The notes under the pieces were generated by a model. The model was not told where the DNA came from. It was given only the letters and a program-made list of their open reading frames with translations, and did not search any database. Positions 33,539-44,060 of a stretch of DNA of 48,284 nucleotides are shown in pieces. The position numbers and the translations under genes were made by a program. Each line of letters opens with the position of its first letter. Position 1 is the first letter of the stretch. The stretch comes from Vitrella brassicaformis (taxonomy: Eukaryota; Sar; Vitrellaceae): positions 9,486-57,769 of the forward strand of contig CDMY01000973.1 of assembly GCA_001179505.1 (NCBI GenBank), in the 5' to 3' direction.

Positions 33539-35694
33539 ATGGAGAAGCGCCATTGCGAAGTGTAAGCCTGGCGGCGCACGACGGTCAAAGCGAACCACTT
33601 CACGCGCTTGTCTGTCTTGCTTCCTCCAGGTGCCATAAGGAGCCTTTCCGCTACACGTGTCCGCGATGCAGCATCGTCTACTGCAGCCTCGCATGCTACA
33701 AAGTACTTCGGCAAACACGCACAGCGCTCCTTCGGTGTGTGTCTGATCACTGGTTGCGTTGAGTTGGTCGTTCAGGTGCACGGCTCCGAGTGCACGGATA
33801 GGTTCTACCAGAGTCAGGTGGAGGATCAGCTGAAGGGCCAGCGGGTGACGCCCGAGGAGCGCAGGCGGTTCGAGAAAGTGCTGTGGAAGCTGCACCGGCT
33901 CGACATGGAGGATGGGGATCAAGATGAGCACGCCGAGGGGGAGGGGGAGGAGGCAGCACCAGACGACGCCGAAGGGGAGGTGGATATCGCAGGGGGGGAG
34001 GAGGCCTTCAACGAAGCTGACGAGCGATACGAGGAGCTCAGGGAGAAGGCTGAACGTACGCAAGCAGCACAAAGCAGACTGGACCGATGGACGGATGGAC
34101 CTGCTTGAGGCGTCTGATCTTTATCTGTGGCCGCTTGTTGTGTGCTATTGTGTGCTGTGGTGTGGCAGGTGGCGAGCTGAGTTTGGCTGACCTGACCCCC
34201 GAGGAGCAGCAGCAGTTTCGCTCGGCGCTGAAGCGGGGCGACCTCCACCAATTCATCGACCCGTATGCGCCATGGTGGAACCAGGTGAATGATTGGCTGG
34301 CCAACCCGCGAACGCCACAGCATATTCCCAAGGCTGACTGGCTGGCTGTGTGGATGTGATGCGATCAGTGTGTGTTGGATGAAAGCGGTCCCGTGCCGCC
34401 CCATGTGTGCTGCGGTGCCAACCGGAAGGCCAGCGACCTCGTGGCGCACACGCTCATATCCATCCTGTACGTAAACCGCTGCCACAGACAGACAGACAGG
34501 GAGGGAGGGAGGGAGGGAGCGTGGGTGCATTAGTCAGCTTGCTATCTATCTGGCTGCCTCCATCCATCCATCCATCCATCTCTCAGGTATGGATACGCCC
34601 ACGTGATGCGCCGGTGTGAGGGGCAGTGGGCCGAGAGCCCGACTGCATGGGCGGCACAGCTGCTCGCAATGGCCCTGGTGAGCTACACAACACAGTATCG
34701 TGTATCGAAGTACGTTTGTCGTGTGTGGCCGTGTGTATGTGTGTATGTGTGTGTGTGCAGTGGCTGAGCTCCTCCGAGCAGCCGCCCGCCAGCCTCGTTG
34801 CTTGCCTCGACCGCCTCATCCAGACACCAACGGAGGCGCCAGTCCGTGTGGTGGATCGTCAGTTCAACCTCAACTGCATGGCCGACGTGGCTTCTTTATT
34901 GGCGACAAGGGACAGGGCAGGCAGAGCCATCAGGGTAGGCACAAGGAGGCACAAGGAGGCGCAATGGCTGAGTTTCATCGGCTGGGTGTTTCGGCGGTTT
35001 GGCTGTCTGTGTAGGAGTGTGCCGAGCTGATTGAGAGCCTCACACCGAAGGGCACCAAATCAAGTGAGTCTTTGGGGGAGGGGAAGCATTGGCAGTTCGT
35101 CCGTTCCATGAGCACATGCCCCTCACCTGTATGTCTATCCCCTGCAGAGCGGTGGTTGTTCGGCGTTTCCAAGAAGCTTGACTTCGTGGCATCCTTTGCA
35201 CACCACCACTTCAACGTCGTCGAGAAACTTGTTCCCAAGGTCAATAGGCAAGGCAGACACACAAAGCAAAGCAGTGACGGACGATCATTTCTCCAATGTT
35301 GTCTGCTCCGCTCCGCTCCTTCCTGCAGCTTGATGTCTGGTGCCAGGACCGGCAGCAGAGACTTGACAGTGAGCGTCAGGCGGCGGAGGCCATCCCGCTG
35401 ACCACACACACACTCACTGCCACACCTCCTCCGTCATCTCTCACCCCCTCCACGCCACTCATCAAGGGCCTCCCGGCCGAACCAGATCGGCTCAGCCACA
35501 TCAAGTCGCCGGCCACGTTGACGGGCGAAGCTGAGAAGGGTGCTGCCGTCAGTGTGAGGGGCATGCTGCGTTCGAAGGGACAGGACACGACTACTGAAGG
35601 AGAGAGGGGGAGGCGGGGAGTGCTGATAGAGGAGGTGGGTGAAGGGGCAGGGGGCGGGGAGGAGCCGCCGGCTGATCTCGAGACGCTGGACTGA
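33539..35694 (+). CDS. ZNHIT2-like HIT zinc-finger protein
   Basis: Ten exons: 33539-33561, 33630-33702, 33776-34055, 34169-34284, 34369-34466, 34587-34677, 34761-34934, 35015-35063, 35148-35239, 35329-35694. They close in frame to 453 aa. Residues 6-40 form a HIT zinc finger: C-x2-C, then YTCPRC, YCSLACYK and VHGSEC. Next come FYQSQVEDQLKG and an acidic stretch, then the FIDPYAPWW segment and a helical region with YGYAHVMRRCEG, as in ZNHIT2. In animals and fungi ZNHIT2-type proteins bind the RUVBL1/2 ATPases and help assemble the U5 snRNP. The same role here is inferred. The C-terminal ~110 residues are Gly/Glu-rich and probably disordered. It sits 180 bases upstream of the RPA3 gene on the same strand. 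Confidence 0.88.
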
Positions 35695-35874
35695 TGGATG
35701 GATGGACGGATGGACGGGTGGATATGTTGTGCTTGTATGGGTGACTGGCACGTGCTCTCTGTGTGGATAGCGGTCGGAATCATCTGTGTGCTCTTTTCAC
35801 CGCAGTGCGGACCCCATCGCAGCGAACGTAAACACAACGCGAGCAACAGCTCCCCCAGCTTTTCAAAAGTAGCG

Positions 35875-36316
35875 ATGCAGAACATTGTCCCTTTTCCCCC
35901 GCGCATTCCTGGCAGCATGGTGAGTGACACTCACGCGCCAGCCAGCGTGGATCACCCACTCCATCCTCCTTTGTCTGCGTTTCTGTCTTGTCCATCAGCT
36001 GGAGGACAGTGATGGTTGCAAGGTGACGATATTGGGCGAGATCGTGACGACTGCCGGCAACAACGTGACGGTCAGGATGAGTGACGGCACGAGCGTCGTG
36101 TGCGGCATCCTGGCGGACGAGCTGCCGCAGGGGAGCAAGTTCATCGAGTTCGAGGGCCAGGTCAAGAAGGAGGGGCAGACCATCAAGGTCATCAAGGATA
36201 GCGGCGCCAAGGTGCGGCCGCTGCACGACGTCGACATGGCCTTCATGAACAGGGCCATCAACCTCACCTACAACGCGACTCTGACGCACCTCTACAGCCT
36301 ACCGCAGCAGCAGTAG
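35875..36316 (+). CDS. RPA3: Replication protein A small subunit (RPA3/RPA14-like)
   Basis: Two exons, 35875-35919 and 35999-36316, phase 0, give 120 aa. The start has PRIPGSM, the usual opening of RPA3. An OB fold follows: VTILGEIV, then VRMSDGTSVVCGI, EFEGQV and IKVIKD. The end has DVDMAFMNRAINLTYN, where family members have a FDMxxYNxAI stretch. RPA3 is the structural small subunit of the heterotrimer that coats single-stranded DNA in replication and repair. Length and motif order fit the family. Confidence 0.9.
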
Positions 36317-37095
36317 AGACCATAGACGATAGACGGAGGGAGGGAGGGAGGGAGGGCGGAGCGTAGTACGTGCGCGGCATACAACAATATGGATGGGTAT
36401 GTAGTGAGAGTGTTTTCCTCGGTGCTTTCGCGCGGTTGATTTAGGTGGAGGCGTAGATGAGGCCCTTTGTTGTGAATAGTGAATGTCCGGGGGCACACAT
36501 GTGGTTGGCTGCCTGATCACACGACATGACATGGGTACCATGCACGCCCGTAGCTGCTCCGTGTTGGCTTCAACCATCATGACTCTCCGTGCGTGACGTG
36601 ACGGACGGACGGACCGACGAATGGATAATGGATAACGGATGTGTGTTGCTCGTGGCCGTGTCCATCCTGTGTCCTCACACACACAGCAAACACACTCGAC
36701 ACACACGCGCAATTGTCTTACAGTCAGCCAGTCAGCCAGTCAGTAACCAGGCAATTTGCACACATACACGGACATACACCGTCCGCACTCACACAGCGAT
36801 TGATTACCTGCGTATCGAACACACACGCACATAAAATGAATGCATTCACCATCGGAAAAACCCCTGCCTACAAGTGCGTGTGGTCTGCATGTTATGTACG
36901 GCGTGGCAGGCCTGTGCTGTCTGTCTGTTAGTGTACACGTCCTTCACACACTCCCTGCCACTGCAGTTGATGAATGAATGCAATGCGGCTGAGCAAAAAA
37001 GGCTCACACGGCCCTTCCCAGAAACAAGCTGCCTCCAATCAATCCATGTGTGTGGCCTGGTCGGTCGGTCGGTCGGTCGGTCGGCCACACATTAT
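36317..37095. other. Spacer between convergent genes
   Basis: Contains GGAG, CACA and a GGTC run (about 37060-37083). No gene recognised; holds 3' ends of the RPA3-like and FYVE-like genes. Confidence 0.6.
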
Positions 37096-39947
37096 TTATG
37101 GTGTGTACGCGTACGCAATGCCCACCTGCCTCCCCTTCCGTCCCCCCGCACTGCGCTTCCTCCTTCCTCTCTCCTCACCACCAGCCTCGCCGCCTTCATA
37201 GACCACTTCCGCCATCTGCCCCTCTTCGCCGGACAGAGTGTATTGGGCTGTCATGAGAGGCGCGCTGACCGGGGGATAGACGTGGTTGTTGCTGTTGCTG
37301 TTGTTGTTGTTGTTTGCCGGCCTGCGGGGGCTGCATGGGCTGCTGGAACTGCCTGCAGAGGCGAGCAGAGTGGGGTAGGGGGCCGCCGGAGCCGGCTGTC
37401 TGCCTTGGCGGTCGAATGTGTCGGCCAGGGGGGAGGGGAACGGTGACGGTCTGCTCTCTCTGGCGTCCTTTGGTCTTGTTGAGGCCCCATCGTTGCCGAA
37501 ATGCGGCCGGGTTGCCCAGTCGGAGAAATAGTAGGGGTCGATATCCACAGCAAAGGCCTCCAGCGGCCCTCCACCACCGTCGTTTCGCTCCGATTCCCCC
37601 TCCTTCCGCGCGATAAACACCTTGACGGACACCAGCCCGTCATCCCCCGCCTCTCGCCTGTCAACGGGCATCGAGTCCCCCCTCCTCGGCGCGCTGCTCA
37701 TCCACTCCGTGTCACCCCGCCCCTCAGTCGCACTCCGTGCCCTCGGCACAAGCAGCTCATCACCACTCAAATCACCATCGAGAATCCCAATGCGGGTCTT
37801 CCGGCGAGGCAGGATGCACCGGAAGAGGGGCGGGGAGCGGAGCGTCGAGCGACGTTCGTGTCGTGCGCTGGCGGCGCCCGGCAGGGGAGGGAGTGGGGGG
37901 GACGGCGGGGCCTCGCTCTGGGTCTCCAGCTCCCAGTCGAAGGAGGCGATCGTCACCTCGTCGGGCGGCACCGTGGCGTAGTGGGATGGCAGCCGATGGG
38001 GCGCACGGAAGCTGGGGTGGCGCGCCATGAGGTTGCGGAGACGCTGGATGGATGGATGGATGGATGGATAGACGCACAGGACACAAACGAGGTATGAGCT
38101 GGTGGTTTCTTGGTGTGTGTGTGTGTGGGTGAGGGTGTCGCGTATGCGTGCCTGTTGGGATAGAGCGAAGGTGAATCGGTATTTGGTGACGATCTGGACC
38201 ACATAGTTGAGGAGCGCCTGACGCACATCCGCCTCGCGCTTCGGAGAGGGCGCCACCTGAGCAGGCACGACCAAAGAACGGATGAAATGCGGATCTTCCT
38301 CCAAACAAACACCTGACCTTGATGGTCCGGCATCGTTGAGTGAGAGCGAACAGGCGGTCGAACACTCCCTGAATGGCGTCGTTCATCTCTGGCAGAGTCG
38401 ACCGAAACTCCCATGGAAACACCTGGCACACACACAGAGACAGCGACAGCAGACATGTTCTCTCTCAGTCTTTGCTGGCTGGCTTGTTGTGTGCCCCACA
38501 TGCTCACACACTTGCTGTGACTTGAGCGACGACACAAATCGCGTGAGGCCATCGAATTGCGCCACAAGCGTGCCCAGGTGTGTGTGCTGCTCGGTGGCTT
38601 CTCTGAAGATGGCCACCAGCTGCTGCACAGACGGCTCGTAGTAGCTAAGCGGGTCAGCCGCCAGGCGACACTGCCACTCCTGCATGCCATGCATCCATCA
38701 ACCACACCATTGATGTTGATGGGATGGACAGACAGACAGACAGACTTGCATCTCGGTAGGTCTTGTTGTCCTACTTACCTCCACATATGTGTAGCAGGAT
38801 GGGCAGCACCTGGCCACTCGTGACTCGCCTGAAATCAATGAGACCAGCAGCACCAGCCACATGAGATGAGGGATGGGAGGACTGGACAACCCCTGTCTGC
38901 CTTACCTTACCTGTGGCAACGTCCTGCGGTCTCCGTCGTGTCAGCCGTGGCGATGGCGGGGTGGTGCGGTCGGGGAGTCGGGGTGAGGACGGCTGGGAGG
39001 GCGGCTGCTGGGACGGGCGGAGGAGCGACACTTGATGGATACGACAGTCCTATGGATGGATGGATAGACAAATCAACCAATAAAGGATGGGACGTACGAA
39101 TCGGACGGTTGGAGGACCGTCATGCGCGCACCTTGCAAACTGGTTCGTGGCATATCTCACTGTGAGTGACCATCACACACACGGAGGAAGGGAAGCACAC
39201 TCATCTGAGGAGCCATCCACATCTGTCTGTCGTTCCCCTCACTCACCAGAACTGCTTGACCACTTGTGTGACGGCTGCCTTGCCCAGCTTGCCAATCTGC
39301 ATCAGCCCCGGCGACTTGACGAATGGCCGATGACAGAACCGACAGGTGGTGGCGTCACCAGCCGCATCAGCCGTGCCGTCCTCATTCGCTGATGCGGGCG
39401 GGGAGAGGGCGCCCTGGTGGGGCCGAGGAGGGGAAGACAGGAAGATGCGCAGCAGGTCCGCATCTGCATGCACAAACACACACACAAAAGGACCACAACG
39501 GACATACTCGTGAATGAGTGTTTCGCGATGTGCTCTCGTCTTCAGCTCACCGTTCTTCTCGATGATCTCTCTGGCGATTTGGAGCCTCTTGGAGAGCGGA
39601 ACACGCTGGGTCTGTCGTGCTTGGCGAAAGAGCCCACTTCTGTCCCTGGTGACGCCCAGGACTGCTGTAGAGGGCGGGACGGTGACACTGAGGGGAACAG
39701 GAGCGCCCTCCTTCGGTCCTCGCATCATCCCATGAATCAGTGACGCCGCATTCGACGGTTGCCTTGACCCTCTCCTCTGACTTTTCTGGCGAGGCAGCTG
39801 CAGGAGGGTCAGGTCGAACAGCTGCGAGAGCAGAGCAGCCATGAAATCCCCTTCTCCCTTCTCCTCCCCCACCTTGCGAGCTAAGCTTGCGAGCTTCCCG
39901 AATTTGAACTCATCCTGCGGCCTTGCATCTGGCCTTGTGGACGCCAT
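37096..39947 (-). CDS. FYVE-like zinc-finger protein, 718 aa
   Basis: Nine exons: 39947-39551, 39463-39247, 39159-39132, 39049-38911, 38828-38779, 38679-38512, 38422-38318, 38256-38152 and 38043-37096. All phases close. Four cysteine pairs lie in cross-brace order: C173/C176, C205/C208, C213/C216 and C269/C272 (C268 adjacent). The spacing CxxC...CxxC-x4-CxxC...CxxC is that of FYVE-type fingers, which bind phosphatidylinositol 3-phosphate on endosomes. However, the basic RRHHCR patch is replaced by KQFCEICH, so lipid binding is unsure. A Pro-rich insert lies before the last pair. Residues about 278-385 are helical. The C-terminal 316 residues are low complexity, with a Tyr/Phe-containing patch (DIDPYYFSDW) and Asn/Ser runs. 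The intron 38151-38044 begins with GC (GC-AG intron). The start lies in the duplicated divergent promoter. Confidence 0.8.
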
Positions 39948-40219
39948 CACGTCGGTGCAGTACACGGCTGCACACCAAAAGGAGAAGAACACCGCCTGGA
40001 TCTTCCTCTCTCGTGCCTGCCTCTGTGCCTTCAGGTTCCGGCGAGGGCAGGGCCTCATGGGCAACACGTTTGCCCCGCCGGACGATTCAGCCAGGATAGG
40101 CCTGTTTGCGGTGGTGTTCGGCCCCACCAAGTGCGTCTACATCGATGACCATCCCTGCAACGAAAGCGCCGAGTTCACCTCCACCATGATGGACCGACAC
40201 GCGGCAGCGGCATGCACCA
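39885..40219. repeat. Duplicated divergent-promoter segment, copy 1
   Basis: About 335 bases nearly identical to 44061-44398. It holds the first 63 bases of the FYVE-like gene (minus), the intergenic promoter and the first ~54 codons of the small MGNTF protein (plus). Differences are mostly single bases. Confidence 0.95.
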
Positions 40220-40233
40220 CCAGGAGGATTTGA
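40057..40233 (+). pseudogene. Truncated copy of the MGNTF small membrane protein
   Basis: Starts with MGNTFAPPDD and matches the intact gene at 44236 for about 52 codons, with two changes, then diverges at the duplication edge and stops after 58 residues. It lacks the C-terminal membrane segment. Transcription from the shared promoter is likely but the product would be partial. Confidence 0.8.
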
Positions 40234-40238
40234 CAGCA

Positions 40239-41073
40239 ATGGTGGTGGTTGGCGATTGCCTGGTGCTGCAGCGGACGGCGTCCCTGCCGATGTCTGGGTC
40301 GGGCTGGTCGTGGGCGGCTTCCCTCGAGGGCCGCGGGGCGGTGGTCGTAGGCAGGGAAGGCGACATCTTGATGCTCAGCACCGCCGACGGAGAGGTAAGC
40401 AAGTACACACACGCACGAAGCGAAGCGAAGCGCAGAGAGGGACATGCATCTGTCCCATGGTTGTTATGATGATTCAGATGGTGCGACAGACAGATGAGAC
40501 CACCGTGGCTGTGCTGTGGGAGGGTCGCCTTCTTCGATGGCCTCACTCAGCGAGGGCGGTCTGGGACCAAGGACGCCAACACGGCCGTCACAGACGTCTT
40601 CCCGACCCGAATCCGACTGCCGCACAAGGATAGGGAGGGAGAGAGAGAGAGAGAGAGAGGCACGACACGAGAGAATACAGTTGGGCTGGGTGGGCGCCTT
40701 TGTTGGCGTGTTCCCTCTTGTGTGCAGGAGGCAACGTGATAGTGCTAGGGAGCGATCTCCAGGTGGCGACGACGTTGAGGTGCGGCGCGGTGCTCCCGTC
40801 CTCCCCCCGCAGACGGCGAGATACTCCGCCGCCCATCACCGAGGCTATAGTCGGTGATGTCTGGCGTCGACGCGTCCCTTCCCCCTCATTATCCCCACCC
40901 AATCGGCACAAACGGCCTTGGCGTGCGGGCCCCTGTCGGAAGCGACATGCGTGGCGGGCGGATGGTGGTCAGCTGCGGTGGGGGAGGCATTGGCCGTGCT
41001 CACAGTCGATGCATGGGCGGTGCGGTACATCAATAGCCAGCCAGAGGGACGAACGTTCACGATGGATGGATGA
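40239..41073 (+). pseudogene. Possible degenerate multi-exon gene, unrecognised
   Basis: A first exon, 40239-40394, encodes strand-rich sequence (MVVVGDCLVLQRTA, GAVVVGREGDILMLSTADG). A second starts at 40478 (TTVAVLWEG) and continues one base out of frame as VAFFDGLTQRG. A third after 40728 reads GGNVIVLGSDLQVATTLRCGAVLP. Near 40960-41050 comes ATCVAGGWWSAAVGEALAVLTVDAWAVRYI, in another frame. The strand-turn pattern resembles beta-propeller blades, but I cannot name a family. The frame changes suggest decay, or introns I have not resolved. It starts exactly where the promoter duplication ends. Confidence 0.35.
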
Positions 41074-41962
41074 GTGGTGGAGGGGGTTCATGATGGCGGT
41101 CCGTTACTCGACGCACGCTGCCTATTTGGCTGGCTGGCGGGTTGGCTGAACATATGGATGACCGGATGACCAATCGGATCGGACACACTTCCGTACACAG
41201 CGGTGGTCGATGGAAGCGCACCTTAAATGTCAGTATGCATGTGTACGTGCGTCGGGCTGCCTACGCGCGACTCAGTCAGTCGTGCATTTGTCTCGTGAAA
41301 ACGACAGAAAGATGAGCAAGTGGATCTGATCTGACGGGCATCGATAGGCTCAAAGAGGGAGGGAGGGAGACACGCATCAGAAACCACCTCTGGAATCACC
41401 TCACCTCATGGAACAGACCAGGGGCATCTCGTGACATGTATGTATGTGTGTGTGCACGACTGACGCCATTATGAGCAGGTGTGTATCCTATCCTATCTCC
41501 CTGTCTCCCATCGAGTCGAGTCGAGTCGCACATCTACACGGTCCACACATCTAGACAGACAGACCACACAAAAATACCGCTTGCCGATGCTTGATGTGAC
41601 AGTCCAGACGAGAAACCTTCTGTTGTAGGTAGTGTCAGGCAGGGAAAATCAGCTGCAGAAGCGGCTGGCTGCCTTCACCCCTCTCTCACGCATGCAGACA
41701 CAAACAGGAAAAATTTGACTGACTGCACAGGACAGCCTGCTCGACAAATCAACCACCGAGCTGTCCCATGTCTACCAGAAAAATATGAAGGTCAGACAGA
41801 TGCGTCTTACGGATCCAAAAGATGACATCCGTCAGTCAGTGCTGACTCTCTCCAGCCCAGCTGTTCCTGCAACCCGGCCACACAGATAGATGACACCAGG
41901 GTGGCGGTCGACTGGTGCGTGCGTGCGTGCGGCTGGCTGGCTACCCACTTGGTCGATGTGTC
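41074..41962. other. Spacer, nothing recognised
   Basis: AT-richer than the gene blocks, with GAGTC and GACA repeats. Very few open frames. No RNA gene recognised by eye. Confidence 0.6.
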
Positions 41963-42991
41963 CTAGTGGTTCTTCCCAAAGCGGGGCTTGTGTGGGTGGT
42001 CGGGATGCGCCTTGCCTTTGCCGGGCCGCTTCTTGCGCCGCCCGCTCGGTACCTTGATGTGATATGCAGCGAGCACACCGGGAGATGGATGGGCTGTCGT
42101 GTGGCGCTCCCCCATCCATGACATTAGCTTACCTCCGTGAGCACCCATTTGTAGCTATCGCCATCACAGGCAGAGCCCTGGACGACAGGTGCCAGGTTCG
42201 TCTGGTTGGCGTTCTCCACAGCAGAGGCATTGACCTAGGCGGGGTGGGAGGAGGCAGACAGACAGAACCAGACAGACAAAGGCTCGGATGTACATATTTC
42301 TCCGCCGTGCAGTTGGCCACCCACCGCTCTGAAAGGCCCTGATGATGTATTCCCGAGGGGTGGCTCCCAGAGGGGTGGCCCGTTCGAACTGCCACTCGAA
42401 GTTGACACCTTCTTCGCACGCCTTGTCCTGCACGACGCTCGCGCCGTCGATAATGGAGCCCTCGATGACGGACAGACAGCAGGTCGGTGTTGTCTGGACT
42501 GCGGTCACGTCGCAGGGCTTGGACAGCTGATAGAAGCCGCTGTCCAGCTCCTCCACCAGCCACGTCTGATCCAGTCCTGAGCAGCCAGGATTCTGGCGAG
42601 CCGGCGCCTTGTCCACTCCTCTGCACGGAGTCATGCAGCGATCCAAACAAGGACACAGACTCACTCATCCACGCACACGTGCACTCGCTTCTTGCGTACG
42701 CAGCAACTTGCAGGCACTGGCCGCTGTGAACCGCCTCGAGCGTGTAGCTGCCGTCATCGATGTCCGCCACATTGCTGCCGTTGCAGTCGGCGAAGTCACA
42801 TGTGTCCTGACAGGTCGTGTTGAGCCCACAGCCGAGGCAGCACTCCTGATAAAGTACCAAACAGCAATCACGCACACACAGACTTCATCTGAGACAGACA
42901 ACAGGCGTGGGAGAAGCCCACCAAAACTCACCCCGGCGGCCGTGGCCAAGACGGCAAGAAGGGACACCACAACCAACAGCACCTTCATCAT
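41963..42991 (-). CDS. Secreted ricin-type (beta-trefoil) lectin-like protein
   Basis: Exons: 42991-42932, 42845-42700, 42620-42325, 42234-42133 and 42052-41963. Exon 1 is a 20-residue signal peptide (MMKVLLVVVSLLAVLATAAG). A cysteine-rich stretch follows (CCLGCGLNTTCQDTC), then SYTLEAVHSGQCLQV, CSGLDQTWLVEELDSGFYQL and VNASAVENANQTNLAPVVQG with YKWVL. These are the hydrophobic/QxW repeats of an R-type lectin domain, which binds sugars. There is no enzymatic chain, so this is not a ribosome-inactivating toxin. The tail is basic (SGRRKKRPGKGK). Introns 1, 2 and 4 are in phase. The 42325/42234 junction is off by one base with the GT and AG I can see, so a base error or an unusual splice site is likely there. 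Confidence 0.72.
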
Positions 42992-43061
42992 GACGTTTTC
43001 AATAAGGGCAGAGGCAACAAACAGCGAGAGAATGAGACTCGCCAGCAGGAAGGGAGATCTC

Positions 43062-43103
43062 ACGTGCCGTTGGGGAGATCTTGGATCTCACCAAACGGCA
43101 CGT
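43062..43103. repeat. Interrupted palindrome upstream of the lectin gene
   Basis: Arms ACGTGCCGTT (43062-43071) and AACGGCACGT (43094-43103) are exact reverse complements. Inner AGATC and GATCT also pair. It lies about 75-110 bases upstream of the lectin start, where a regulatory site could be, but its function is unknown. Confidence 0.7.
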
Positions 43104-43385
43104 ACCGTTGTCGTCTGCGGTTGGTCGTGGCGGTTGGCGGTTGGCGGTTGGAGAATTATTATTGTTTCTGTCGATGTGGTCTAGCTGCAGCCGTCGCTTT
43201 CCTCTTCCTCATCTTGAAGGAACCATCGCAGGACGGCAGAGCAGATGATTGCCGCTATACTCCCAATGTGGTGCTTGAGGTCACTAACTTGTTGAAGAAA
43301 CCATCTGAAGAGTCAGCTGGCACATATCGGACACGTTGCAGCCGTGTGCGGGTGCGTGAAAATGGTGATCAACGCTTCACTTGGA

Positions 43386-43458
43386 CGCATCAACAGATGC
43401 GGGGTCCCTCGTGAGAGCACCAAAGCAGTCAAACCCATTTGACGCATCGACAGATGCG
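43386..43458. repeat. Two copies of a CGCATC-loop-GATGCG hairpin
   Basis: Stem CGCATC/GATGCG with loop AACA at 43386-43401 and loop GACA at 43443-43458, 57 bases apart, each preceded by GA or TTGGA. Confidence 0.8.
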
Positions 43459-44032
43459 AGAGGCCGGCGGCGAAGTGACCATTTGGGACAGCTGTCCCTG
43501 CACACACACACAATCAATGCATGTCTATCTGTTGGCGGAGAGTGTCTGAGAGATCATGCATCTGTACCTCAATGCCTTTGTCTTCGCTGGTGGGGCAGGC
43601 GACATCGGCATCAACAGCAGCACTTTCACACAGACCCTGCACTGCACACGGCACCCAACCCACCCACAATCATTGCCCGACGCCGGAATATGCATCCTGC
43701 CTGTCCGATGCCTCTTTGTCTGTGTGTGTTCCTTCCTGTCTGCCTGTCTGTCTGTCTGCCTGTGTGTGTTTGTGTCGACCTGCAGGGGCGGTGTGAGCGC
43801 GAAACGACGCTTACAAGACCCTCAGAGACCTTTCCGAGTGTCACCCCTGACCCTCCGGTCACGGCTCGTCCCTTGCGGAGGGGCTGTCTTGGGCCGCCTG
43901 CGCCACGATCAAGATCACAGACGGAGAGTGTCCACAGTGCATTCAAACACCTCAACAAGGCCTTTCCTACCCCTTTTTTGTCGCCCATTTCGCCGCTGCG
44001 ATGTCGTCCAAATCGACCTCAGGGCTTGGGGC

Positions 44033-44054
44033 TTAGGGTTCCGGGTTAGGGTTT
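44033..44054 (+). repeat. Interstitial telomere-like tract
   Basis: TTAGGGTT followed by CCGGG and then TTAGGGTTT. These are two TTTAGGG-type units separated by five bases, seven bases before the duplicated promoter segment begins. Confidence 0.7.
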
Positions 44055-44060
44055 GGCCCA

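Larger units (their letters stand above)
42992..44060. other. Spacer with palindromes and telomere-like tract
   Basis: Holds an interrupted palindrome (43062-43103), GGCGGTT repeats, two hairpin units (43386-43401, 43443-43458) and the telomere-like tract at 44033-44054. A frame at 43790-43985 has balanced composition on both strands but no motif or closing splice sites, so I do not call a gene. Confidence 0.5.

Noticed and set aside
40239-41073. Nup88-like nucleoporin
   Set aside because: A segment near 41000 recalls its propeller, but segment order and frames do not fit, so no name is given.
41963-42991. Ribosome-inactivating protein
   Set aside because: Only the sugar-binding lectin-type repeats are seen; no enzymatic domain is present.
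43790-43985. Gene in the region before the telomere-like tract
   Set aside because: Frames are open on both strands but neither shows a motif or closing splice phases.
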